From: Marisa cornuarietis
Lineage: Eukaryota; Mollusca; Gastropoda; Architaenioglossa; Ampullariidae
Direction: 5' to 3'
DNA length: 64,000 bases
NCBI GenBank assembly: GCA_004794655.1
Contig: SMMW01000013.1
Coordinates: forward strand, 1-64,000
Shown here: positions 38,201 to 51,634 of the stretch, in pieces
Layout of the letters: each line of letters begins with the position of its first letter
How positions within the stretch are numbered: the first letter of the stretch is position 1
Position numbers and translations under genes: made by a program
Notes under the pieces: model-generated
What the model was told of the DNA's origin: nothing
The model's database searches: none
Seen by the model: only the letters and a program-made list of their open reading frames with translations

Positions 38201-41200
38201 TAATATGAACAAAAGCTTTATATTTAAGGGTAAAAGTTTGTTGGATGACTCATAATATTTCGGAATAATTCCCACCCTCTCTCTCTCTCTTCCTTTTTGT
38301 CTCCCTCCCTCTCCCCGCCAGACCCACGTGCACAGAAAAGTTCAGTTTATTTGTATGTATTTGTATTTTTTCTATACATAAATACATTGAAACAGAAGCG
38401 ATTTGCATGTGGACCCCAGACTACACTGCTTACAAAAACACGTGCAGACATGCCTCTCTCTCACATATGAACATAAGAGTCCATAAAACCCTTTAATGCC
38501 TAAAAGCTCCAGCCTTACCAACCTTGGAAATATAACTTGGCGCCAAAGTTGTCAAGGACAAAGAAATCTCTATACTGGACTCGAAATATGCAACATCTGT
38601 GTTCCCCAGAAAACATTAAACTTAATGTTTATTCCAATAAAGAAAGAAATGTCGCATTGTTCAGTAAGAATATGTCAAAAAAAAACTGCAGCAAAAATTT
38701 CTTCAGCCGTTAAATAAGGGTTCTCAAAGCATCTGGATTGCATTTAGCAGGGAAAGGTTTGGGAATGCTTTGCGAGAAAACGCACAAAGCTTGATTTTTC
38801 TTATAAAAGCGGGAAACATATGAAATATATTATCTTTTTCGATGTAATCAAATGAAAAATGTCGCTGTGACTTCTGTTTCGAGAAGTAATATTATACGAA
38901 GGGTTGGCGCTGGACGTTATTGATAATATTGAGTCTGAGTAGGTATCAAAGCTTACAGAGGTCTGGAAAAGATTGTTTCGAGTTCTGAAGCGTTAGCCAA
39001 ATGAGCGACCTCTAGTTTTAGAACTTATTTTACCAACTGTGACGAGTCGACTATAACGATGACTGTGAAAGGAAGGAAGCGAACCGTGAAACTCTTCAGA
39101 CACTGTGGAGGTCAACATTGTGCCCGTGTACACCGTGTGTTTGCTGAGTTATATATTCATCAGTTTTTGAATTTTTGGTTTTAAGTTTTAAGTATCAGGT
39201 TTTTTACCTGCACAACCAAGTATGAGTTGGGACGATTTTGTGATTCTAACGACCATCATGAAGGAAAGACGTGTTTGAAATATCATCCTCGTTGCCACCA
39301 CTGCTCATCGCCGTGCACCCTTTACCAAGAGTACAGTTGGATTTTTTATGTTTGGGTTTTTGTTTGTTTGTTTCCTTTTTTTAAAAAAAAAAAGGTATTT
39401 CGCCACACTGACGTCGCTCGTGAATAAAATTGACTCAGATAAATCGAGAGATCGAAAGTTCTCAATAAAATCACAGCTGGAAGAGATCGCGACAGAAATT
39501 ACTCTATGCCAGTTATTTACATATGCCAATTTATTTTCTTGAACTTTTAAAAACTTTATTTACTTTCTTTAAAAAAAATTCCCTTGGTACGCTTTGAAGA
39601 GACCGTCGTTTGCTTGGTATTCAGAAGAAATTTTGATACTGATTGACAAGGGCAGTAAACTTGTAACTGTGCGTCAACGGGGGCAGAGCATAAATGCATC
39701 CCTTCGGCAGCCCAGATTTCAAGATGAAAGGACCTGACATTTTGACCCTTTATAGGGTCAGTGTGTACGTGCACCCGCGGAAGAAAGAGTAAAACGATGC
39801 GGAGCAAGACCTCGGATTCCCAAGGTGTTAGGAAGGCATGTGAGCGAGTCGGAGGGTCAGCCAAGTCAAATGGCACTGACACTTTTGAGAGGATCAGAAT
39901 TCCAGGCTAACCCTCGACAAGGGACACAAGCAGCCCTTTGGCAATTTCGAGATTACTTGCCTTTGGTCACTGAATCAACGCGACGAGGCAGACATTTTGT
40001 GGACCGTCGGAGAAATTTGCTCTCCATGTGTACATAAAATTGCCGATTTTCAAACGTTGCAGATAACCATTGGGTTATTTTCTCTGAGTGCATTTCTTCC
40101 CAAAGATAATTGGTAACTTTCCAGTAATTGATTTGTGCTACAAACACTAGAACCATGCCCCCACCCACCACCCCAAAAAAACAAAAACAAAAATAAAAAC
40201 AAACAAACAAACAAGCTTAATTTTAGTCGGGGTGGATTTCACGAAAACATTTCATGTATCATGGGTTTCTTTTAAAGAAAAATCAGTACAAAGCACTCTG
40301 GTATTATGGCCAATGATTTTTGGAAAATAAATATGTTAACAGTGCTTTAGATGCCTGGTATGCGATGGCCTCCGTCATCAGAAGAAGCTGTGCCAGAGAA
40401 GATTGGAATGTGGAGCTCCCAACTCTCTTTGTTCATTCGTTGGCTGCTGGCATCGTGCTTCTCCACAAAGTCATCGGGAGAGAATGTGGAATTTTAGCGG
40501 ACAGTGTCTGATGGTCAGATGCTATGTCCGCAGCTGCCATGGTAACCCGAGAACGCTATTTATGGACGAGGAATCATCCCGTCACGAGAACCCTCCGCCC
40601 TCCGTTTTCTCGGTCCTTAGTCTTTCTTGATTAGCCTCTCGTCGCCAGTGGAGGCACTGAGCAGTCCCAAGAGAGAACACTTGAGCTCGTTTCCCAGCGA
40701 GTGGCCGTAACGTGAGGCCTGGCATGGAGTGGCAGCTCAGCAAAGGAGCCCCCCAAAAAATTATTCCTGACAACTTCATTCAGACTTATTTCGCAGATGG
40801 AGCGAAGATTCCAGTCATATGCATACAGTTACAGTTTAGAAAATGGCATATTGGCTGATGTTGTGAAGGTGACCAGAGATCGACCGAACATATTCTTAAG
40901 AAAGTGGCCAGTCTGTATTCATGTTGTTGCCGAGCTCGCACGTGCTCACAGTCTTGAAAGGGATTAACACCTGATAGCAGATATAGAAATTTGCGTTTTG
41001 GTAAACACGTATGTTCTTTTTTTCTTGGCAGCATCTTTAAATGCGATAGAAATAAATATGCCGCGAGTGACTTGGATATTTTGTTAGGTAGAGCTGTCCA
41101 CACTGGGTTAGAACCATTTATAGCAAACTGTCTAGTAGTCTGAAAACAATCAACACTATGGTCAACAAGGAGAAAAGGGAGCGCGCGCACACACACACAC

Positions 41201-44200
41201 ACACCACACGCACACACGCACACACACGAGCTATACATCTCATTGACTGTGCCTCTCTCTCTCTCTCTGCTGAAACGGCGTTAAACAGCTCTCATAGTCG
41301 CGAGCGTGCACACTCACTGTAAGAAGTGAGGAAACTAAAGAGCAAAGAAATTCCAACACTTAAAGATTTACATACAAAATAATTTATTTAAAGCAACGAA
41401 TAAAGTTGTCGTGCCACACAATTAAAGCTACAAGAAAACATGTTTTGGGCGTTCCGCAGTCTGTCGGTGTACCAACCACTTGGCTGGAACCTCGACCGCC
41501 GAAGGACACTCCAGTCGGAATCGTTGCCATGCAGTCGGAATAGTAATCTGACACACATCTATGTTAACTGCTGATTTAACTGATTTATATTTGCAGACAA
41601 CTGTCCAACAACGAGCTGTCTCAGCTGTCCAGCAGAGTGTTTCAAGGCTTGGCTAACGTCAAGAGTTTGTAAGTACCACTGGCTCTGCTACTTCTATTCT
41701 CATCATCGCCAACATCACTGCCATAACATCGGCTACTTTTATCACCTCAGCTGTAGCAGTCAATGCAGCCTACATCCAAGTCAGCATCATCACCACTCGC
41801 ATTGGCACTACCACCACCACAGCACAAAATAGCTTTCAAACATGATGATGATGATGATGATGATGTCCATTTGTAATGCGCAGGTATCCATTCGGAAAAA
41901 CATCAACATTATGCGACAAATCTGGCTTTACTACTGTGATTACAAATGGGATTGTTAAGATTGTTAGATTGTTAAAGCCCGCCCATCTTGAGGCGTATTG
42001 TTTGGTGTTCATGCATGCCTGTAATTTGAATATCCTATTTAAAATGCTTTATGGTTCAGCGTCGGAGACATTTTTCATGACCATGTCACGAACTAGGTAA
42101 ACAGGCTCATATATATATATATATATATTTCAGAGCTGAGCGTTCGTGTGTGTGTGTGGATTGTGTGGGTGTGGGTGTGTGGGTGGTCTGACAGATCCGC
42201 CAGTGCTTAGCCGTGCACAGGAACAATTTACCTTTGGAAACTGGTTCACTATTCGCTCACACCCTGTACCAACACCTACTCGCATCTGTCATCGCACTTG
42301 TGTCTCGCGAAACTCTCGCGTCTGTTGCCACATCTGTAGCCGCTATCTGCAAGCCGGCTGCTGTTAACAGGGCCTGCTGCCACCAGTTACCTGATCTTCT
42401 GAGATCCGCCCCTTCCTTGAGTATCTCTTCGACCATTACCCCATTCCCATGCATTATCCTGGAAAAATCTAATAGTCTACGGGGGCAGGCGAGAGAGTGA
42501 GAAGAATAACAAATCCACAAGAGTACAGATGAAATTAGATGACGATGAGTTGAATCGGTGCATTTTTTTCTGTACTTTCATAAGCACAGATTTGTGTGTT
42601 ATCTTTAGTTGTTAACAAAGACGGCGATTTATTTAAGGCAGAATAGCAATAAATTTTCAGGTTTTGCGGCCAGAATCATCTTTTTTTTTTTTTTTTTGAA
42701 GAAAGGGGTCTGGTTTCTGCAAATTGTTGTTTTCTTGTCAACAGTGCACACTGCCTGTACTACCATTGTTAATAATAATTGATCAGTCCGTAATGACGAC
42801 AGTACTAGAAATTATTTTAATCAAAACAACAAATTTTAGTCTTGTGTCTATATTGTTGTGAATCTTTGAAACTATATTTTCCCCGGTGAATCAATACCTG
42901 CAGGAAAGTGTAGGAAGAAAAAAATTGTTGGCAAAAAGAAAGTCACGAAGTACACCCAACCAACCAAAAAACAAACAAGAAAACAATAAATAAATAAAAG
43001 GTGTATTTGCAAACGTCAAACCCCTTGCGGATTTCAGTTGTGACCGCAGAAGGCAGTAGTTTTCCCGAGAAAAAGGGAGGGAAAGGTCAGAGCTCTTATC
43101 ACTTCCACTCCTGTGACATTTCGCGTTCAGCAGTTGAACATGGAGGACTAACTTGCCGCCGGAAAACAAGACCCCAAAGCCGTGGCGGACTCTTCAGGTA
43201 ATCGCCATGTTGCTGTCCCACATGGTGAAGGAAACAATGTAAAATGTGCATGTGGTCGCACAGAGCATGCACGAACCACTCCCCTATGAACAGAGGTCGT
43301 GCATTTTAGCCGTTTCCCCATACGGCATACGAGAAGAAAGAAGAGGGGAGGAGGGCAGGAAGGTTGTCTAGAGCTGTCTACCACGAAAAGAGATTTTATT
43401 ATATATCGCAGAGTATACAACCTCATGTCGATATTATAGGCCTCGGAAATTATGGGACATTTTTGAAAGTAACTTCTTAACCTGTTTGACCGAAGATGTC
43501 ACTGCTGGGTTTGATATCTTATCTAGTCAATCGATTCCCATGTTAACGAAATTTATTTTTTAAAATAATAATGAAAATTATGTGAGACCTTGAAACCACT
43601 TTTGCTAAAAAAAAATGCGGCCTACCTTTCTTAAAAGTATTTTAATATATCAGTGGCCCAAACATTTCAGGCTGCTTTAACATATTAGACTAATTAAACT
43701 CCCAGTCAGATGAAAACCATCCTCAGGTTCTTGGCAGGTCGGTAACCAGTCCATCTGTGCTGCTTTATATTTACTGTGATGTTAAACTGGTTTGTTACTG
43801 ATAAAACCCTCAAAGCTGCCTTGATGCAGAGGAGGCTTTTCTTTGACTATGACCACAGCAGTGGTGATTTAAAAAAAAAATTCTTTCTGGATTTTTTTCG
43901 TTTTGAGGGGGTGGGGGCGAGGGGAGAAGGTGTTGGGAGAAAAGATGAGTTTTACGAAAAGACTTTCCTCCTAGCGTATCATATAATTTTAGTCTCTTTC
44001 CTGTTTTTTTATTTCCAGAATGCTTCGAGGAAATAAAATTACCTGTATCAACAATGCGACTTTTTCAGAGACATCCAAATTGCGACTTCTGTAAGTAATG
44101 AATTTTACATGTGTTAACTAGAATTTTTTTCTTTGTTTAAATAGTTTGTAAAGTGTATTTGATTTCAATTTGTATAATAAGAATGTATATATTTGTATAT

Positions 44201-47200
44201 ATTTGTATATAATGAATTATTTTATTTTCATTTATTGTATAGCTTATTATGCACATTACATACTTATTATGTATGTTGAGCATATCAATTGTATATATAT
44301 ATATATATATAATTTATGCAGTATTTATGTTTATATACATAAAGCTTATTCCAGTTTACATGTTAAGCCACGTTTTTGTGAAATTCTGTCGAAGTACTAT
44401 ATTATAAATTGATTTCCATGTTATATAAAATTTTTTGTACTTATTTTATGATCGGTGAACATCGCATTTAATAGCTTATTACAAATTCAACAGTATTTCT
44501 CAATTAAAATCAATTACTTGCTTAAAAAAATAATAATGTAATGTGAAAAGTAACATCCACGGTCAAAGTAAACAGCTGGCCGTCGGTGGTCCCCCCCCCC
44601 TTTCTTTGTTTGTTGTGTTGCTTATTTATGTTTTTACGGATGCATTTTTTGTTTTTGTTTTTTTTTGCTAGATGCCACATTGAAGGATTTGTTTAGAGGT
44701 CTAGTTTTTCAGAATATAGATTATTTCATGCTTAGACAAAATGTGAATCCCGAGTTTTGGTTTTTATAGAAACATAGAAGGTGCGTGATGAAAGTAAAGC
44801 CATAGACTTATTTTTCTTGATCATGTCACTATCTTATTAAAGAAAAATCTCAGGTCGATTGAGTTTGCATGTGTGTCGACGGTTATCCATCATATCGCCG
44901 ATTCCATTGTCTGCTTCTTTCTTTGTAGGTCTCTGTATGATAATCAGATCCGCTGTATCATGCAAGGATCCTTCGACAGACTTCATTACCTATCAACTTT
45001 GTAAGTTTATCGTTGGTTGGTTTTGTACTTTTTCTCGTTTCTCGTTCCTTTTTCTTTCTTACCTCTCCCTTCTGGCTCCTTGTTCTCACCCAAGCTGTCT
45101 GCCTCTATTCATTCAGTGTCACTAACTTTGTTTCTGTCTCAAATGCTTCCGAGCTAGTATATCTTTCCTCATTTCTGTATTGATTGCTTTAGTTTTTAAT
45201 ATTTTGTTGTTGTTGTTGTTGTTTCTGTATTGACCTTTTATGTGTCATTATTATTAAAGGGCACATATAACGCATTTCTCACTTGGCAGCAAACTTGACA
45301 ACGATATACAAAATGAGGATGTGCTAGTTTTGTGGAGTAAAAGGGCAATGGATGCTCAAAGTTCTCCATTCACCCTTGTGTTATTTTTTCGCAGTCCAAA
45401 ATGTCGGACTTACTATTCAGATACGCACTTCATGACAACAGTAGATGTTATCGGGCGACGACATTACAAATGAATGTATACATTCAGCACACTGTATACT
45501 CCAAGCCGATGAAAGTTTATTGTTGTTGTTGCTTCACATATAAAAAAAACAACTTGCAGTCCACATAGCAAGCAGGAAGACACATTTGTACTCAAAGCAG
45601 TCGCCAAACCGTTTGTCCAACAGACTTGGCATGATTCGCATAGTAAGGGTTATCAGCCACGACACACGGACAAATCCATAGATCAACGAAAGTCTGTTAG
45701 TTTGCGTAAAGTAACTGAAGCTACCGACAACCAAACGCACAGGCGGCAACCACAGAAACAAAAAAACACCAAAACCAAGTCCACTGAAAGAATGACATGG
45801 CAAGGGACACAAAAAGAGCAATCCCCGCAAACCAGTTAATGGGACATCCTCTAGTATTGCCTTTTAGACCGTTTTAATCTTTGTAACATAAATCATAATT
45901 GAGTTTATCGCTGTTATAAAAAAAGTCGAATGGGAGTTATTTTCCACCCTATTTTCGGCTTCTTTTTGTCTGTAGTTTACTCGTGATTTTTTTCAGCTGT
46001 CTAGCTGTCAAAATGCCTGATTAGTTTTCTTTGTCTTGAGTTTACTCATTCTCTGGCATTCATTTAAGTAGTTATTGCTTAGCTGAGTTCGATTTTTGAG
46101 CGTGTGTCTCTGCAGGAACTTGATGGTGAACCCATTCCACTGTAACTGCCATCTGAGCTGGCTGGCGGAATGGCTGAGCCAACGAAACATTATCACAGGA
46201 ACGCCCACTTGCACGGCACCCGGCAACCTGAAGAACAAGCCCATCCAGGAACTGAATGCGAAAGATTTTGTGTGTGAAGGTAAATGAATGAACAAAAATG
46301 AAGCAATTATAAATTAATCATTTAGAATATTTTCCCCCCCCCCAGTCTGAGTTCTGAATATGCATGTAGGATAAAGGCTTTGATAGTGATAAGTGAACCG
46401 ATAAAATGCAAGAGATGGATTGGTCGATGTTTACGTCAAAGGAACTCTTTATAAAAGAATGTATCAAAGTCTCATTTTTTACGTGACTGACACATTTACA
46501 ATGTATTTTTACACGAAGCATGTTCGATCATGAACGCATGTTTATGTCTTGTTTTCCCATGCGCGTGAGTGCATGAGTGCTAGAAAGAAATAGATTAGAG
46601 TCTTCAATTAAGCCATCGGTGTCGATCTGATAAGGCTGTACATATTTAAAGTACTTCCTTGCTATTTTTGATCAAATAATATTACACAAATTGAGAAGTA
46701 GAAACAACGGTGCGTGAGCGAGTCTTAAACTAAAGGGAGACAATGAGTTCTGTACTACAAATTTAGGCGCTGAGTATTGTGTCCCCTGAAGAAGGCCGCG
46801 GAGTGCTATGGTCATGTGGTGGACTAACTGTTCAAACTCCAGAACAAATATCGAAATAGAATAGGGAACTGGTTTAAAAACTGCATTTTATTATAATTCC
46901 CGTAATAACAGAAATAATATCGTTTTGCTTAAATTTCTTATCTTCATGCAGAGTTTGTGAGAAACATGTTTTCATTATTATATAGATCAGCAGATCTAAT
47001 TAAGTGACTTTTCCCACAAATTGCTATGCAGAGCCCTGGAATCTTTTGCGCTTTAGATTAATTTGTATGTGTGCATGCGAAAATTGTATTTTAAAAGAGA
47101 TTTTTTACTTTTCAGATAATAATGAACTGGGTTGTCACATGGGGACACCCCATTGTTGTCCAGACAGTAATATGGGTATGTTTCAGAGCTAAGTACTTTT

Positions 47201-50200
47201 GTTGTTTTCTGTTGTTGATCTGTATAACATTTTAAGGTTATATGATGATGGCAGGAAAGTATAGTTTTTGCCTGCTGATTTTTATTAATTTTTTTTTTTT
47301 TTACCAGCGTGTGTGACACATGCAACTGTTGATATGCCCACTGGGATGACCCAGCTGATCTACACATGCAAATAACATGTACTAATAAAATCTTATGTTG
47401 TTACTATCACAACTAAATGAGTATGTTTGGTTTTGGCAGTCACTATTGAGAACAGTTGTGATCCACGAGCTTATTGCCCACCAAAGTGCACATGTACTGG
47501 AACAGTTGTGAGGTGCAGTCATCAACATCTGCAAGAGATTCCCAAGTACATTCCCTTGGACACCATAGAGCTGTGAGAAACTTTGATCTTCTTCTGTTGA
47601 TTAGTGGTGTATGATACAATCAATTAAGTGCTGTTGATACATTAGCTGTACACATTGATAATATGCAAAGAATGTTTTTGTAAGATGGCTTGTTAATACC
47701 TGTTATCTCACAGTCTTTCACCGACCATGAAACAGAAAATAACAGCAGTCTCAGTCGTGGCCAACAGTGAAAGGTTTCCTTAACATGAATATTTTGTGTG
47801 TGACAGTGAGTTTTTTAGTTTTTAAAAGTAAACTTTATCTCCAAAAATTATGCAGAGTTTGTTTTTATTAAAGCTATTATGTTCATAAATTTAAGAGTCC
47901 TCAGTTCTAAATGAGGTAAAAATAGTAAAATAATATTAATGATTTTTTTTCAGCTATCTGGATGACAATGAGATTCAAAGAATTCCTCAAGAAATTGGCC
48001 TGCTTACAAACTTAAAACGCCTGTAAGCCATTGTCTTGCACAACAGTTTCTGCATATTTGAATTAAAAGTACATGCTTTATATGTGTGTGTGTGCGTGTG
48101 CATGCATACTTGGATGCATATATGTTCACATGCACATGTCCAATCACACCATTTGTTATTTGTATAGCTGCATATTTGACCCATTCATACAGCTGAGCTT
48201 TTGCAGACAGAATTGTACTCTTGATGTACTTGTCATTTTTGACATTTTATGCTCTAGTACAGTAAGTTTGTGTCTACTTCCTGTTAGCCTTTTTTGTGAC
48301 CTTGTAAACCACGTTCATGTCTTGTATTTCTGTAGCTTTATCTGCTCTTATAGGGAGGTTTCCTACAGACTTTATTTGATCTCTTCTACCGCTTCTCTTT
48401 ATTTCCTTGCCTTTTTGATAATATTCTTTCACCAACGTCTCTTTTAGGCATGGAGACTTTGTGTTAAGCAGTTGGTGTTTAATCTCTTTCCTCTGCTTAA
48501 TTGTATTCCATGTTTCCAAGGTGATCCAGCTCTCTTTCACTGTTTTTTCTGAAGCTGATGTTCTCTTTAGCTGCTTCTTTCATTGCTTGGTTCAAGTTGG
48601 TGATTGTCATTTAAGTGTCATCTATTAGAACACTGAACTTATTTTTCTATGCTATGATACATTTCTATTGGATTGCTGATTCTTTAAGTTGATCCATGTC
48701 AAAGCATGGATGCTTTTGTTCTCTAACCTTAACTTTTATGAGCTTTAGAGCACGTTTGCCATGCCATTGAGCAAGTTATGGTCACTGCCAACGTCTGACT
48801 CCCGCCCCCTTTGACTCTGACATCTTGAACTGTATGTCTCCATTTGTCATTAATGATAATGTGGTCTATCTGACTCTCTATCCTGCCTTCAGGTGACTTC
48901 TATGTCACTTTATGAATCTTCTTATGTTGAAAAATTGTTCCTTCAATTACAAGGTTATTTTCTTCACAAAAATCGCACAACCCGTTGTCATTGTCTGTTA
49001 TATACCCTATACTTTCCTTTCCCATGGTTCTTTCCCTTCCTTTATTCTTGTTGCCCACTCTAGTATTGACATTTCCCTACTATATTAGTATGTCATGGAT
49101 AGGAATGTTTTCCATTGCTGCCTGTAAGCTGTTTCAGAAGTCTTCTTTGTCCTCTTCCTCTGCCTCATCTGTAGGTGCAAAGCATGTTATGGTGGAAAAC
49201 TTGATGAATCTGGAGTTGTACCTGGCATAGATCAGGCGTTTGCTGATTGGCTTCCATTCTAATAGGGAGTTCTTGTGCCATTTTGGGATAATCATTGCAG
49301 CCCCTTCTCTGTGTTGACTGTTGTTTCTTCCATACCACAAGATAGTGTCACCATTTGCAAGAGTTCTATTTCCTTTGCCGGTCCAATGTGGATTGGTAAT
49401 CCCAAGAAGATCAAGTCAGTATAGATGCATTTCTTGTAAGGCCCATGCTAACTTTCTTATTTGGTTCAGCGTTCTCATATTCCAGCAACCAATAGCAATG
49501 AGATTTTTTTGATTTGAGAGCATGTCAGCTGTCAGATTGGGAATGTCCTTGTGGCTTTGGTTCTCAGCTGTGATAACTCCAGTTACCGGGTCTGCCTCTC
49601 CACTGTCAGTGTTAGATTGTCTCTAGTTTCAGTTTTGGTGTCTTTTTACAGAAATGAATTGTTAGTTAATTGCTCAACCCCCTTTGACCTGGAGGACTTG
49701 TGGACCATGGTTTGTCTGATCTATACCCTTTGATCTGTCCGACATGGGTGACCTGCCAGGAGCTTGTGCTCCCGTTGGCATAGTTTTAAGGATCATCGAC
49801 ACACAAGCCCCCTGACTATAAGGTGGTGATCCAACAAGGGGCAGGTTTACATGAACAACAAAAATGTTTTTTATATGGAATCTAAAGAAGAGAAGCATTA
49901 AGAAAAGCTTTTGCAATTTTTACCTTTCTTTTTGATAAAATATAAAATTTAAAAAAAATAAGTGCATCCACCTTTTACATTCCTTGACACGGATGTGTAT
50001 AGGTGGATTGCTGTCTGTCTGCCGAGACCAACGCTGAGCCTCTTGCAAAGTTCTCCGCTGTTAGTCTCGGCGAGTCTTAACAATGAATGTGAATAAACCT
50101 GAAGCTTTTTCGTCCAAAGCCTTGTTCTATGACTTCACTGAAAAAATTGTCTATAAGCAGTCCAGTAATACAAGTCCGTATTCCTTGATAAATGAGGCAT

Positions 50201-51587
50201 AGCTGTTAGCTGCTGAATGGACAATCAAAGTTTGCTAGCTGCAAGCCTAAGCAGGATTCATATCTTTAAACCTCAATTCCAGAATTAAAAACATTCAAGA
50301 CTTCAAAGCTTTCTATTATTTAAGAACGACTAATATTTACTTTTCTCCAAAGAGTGATTGTAACTTTTGCTTTCTTCCACAGAGATTTAAGTAACAATCA
50401 GCTTATGACACTCCCAGAAGTTATCTTTGCCAACCTAACAACTCTCTCAACACTGTAAGTACAACTTAAACATTTACATAACTCGTAACAGTTCCTTTCT
50501 CATGTACACATAAAGTATAATAAAGTATTGAACACATTCTGACCAGAGGGCATCTAAGTTTTTTCCTAGGATTTTCTGCATCAAGCCTTTTCTGTATGTG
50601 TGTTGATGTAAAACCAACTCAGTTTGTGTGAAATAGTGTACATTTTATTTGATCATTTTGTGTTGTTTTTCTATTTTTCCCACAGAATCCTCAGTTACAA
50701 TAAGTTGCAGTGCATTGCAGATACCAGCTTTGTTGGACTCAAGGAACTACGTGTTCTGTAAGTTCTTTTGATAGATAAGTTCAGGTATTTTATTAAAATA
50801 ATAGGTTTAAAAATTATGCAATAAAAAGATGATGTTATGTAGTCGCAGTTGTTCATCGAACAAAAGTAGCTCAGTTCATCTACCCTTCTTTATTTTCAGA
50901 TCACTTCATGGAAACAATCTGTCAACCATTCCATATGGTGCTTTCAATGATCTGGAGGCATTGTCACACATGTAGGTGACATTAAACATTGCTCTACTTT
51001 ACCAGCATCATCCTGTTCTAATATTTTTGAATAATATAATAAATTTTAAACAAATTTGTGGTAAAACAGTTATTTAGATATCTTTGCTGTAGCCATTAAT
51101 TTATAAATGTCAGTATAAAAATGGAATTTGAGTTTGTTTGTATGTTGTCTGTCTTCCTGCCTGCTTGTCAATCAGTCTGTGTTTCAGCTTGTTTGCATAC
51201 ATATGTTTATGTGATTTTGACAGATCAAAGATTATCAGCTGTTTTGAAACACTACCTGAATAACTCAGGTGATAAAAACATTATGGTTCTCATTTTTATG
51301 GCTCATCAGTGATATAAATGCATCTATGTCCTCTTGGTTCAGTGCGCTTGGAGGAAATCCACTGATGTGCGACTGCAATCTGAAGTGGCTGTCAGACTGG
51401 ATCAAACGAGACTATATTGAACCTGCCATTGCCACATGCTCTGGTCCACGACAGATGAAGTCTAAGCTTTTGTTGACAACACCATCAAGCTATTTTGAAT
51501 GTCTTTGTAAGTAAATTTATATTTTAGAGATGATTTAAATCTCTGATATATAATATTAAGAGTACTTAAAAAAGCATGCACATACAT

Positions 51588-51634
<47 letters not shown>

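Noticed and set aside
46008..46295. Minus-strand open frame over the LRRCT3 exon
   Set aside because: Shadow of the real slit coding exon on the + strand.
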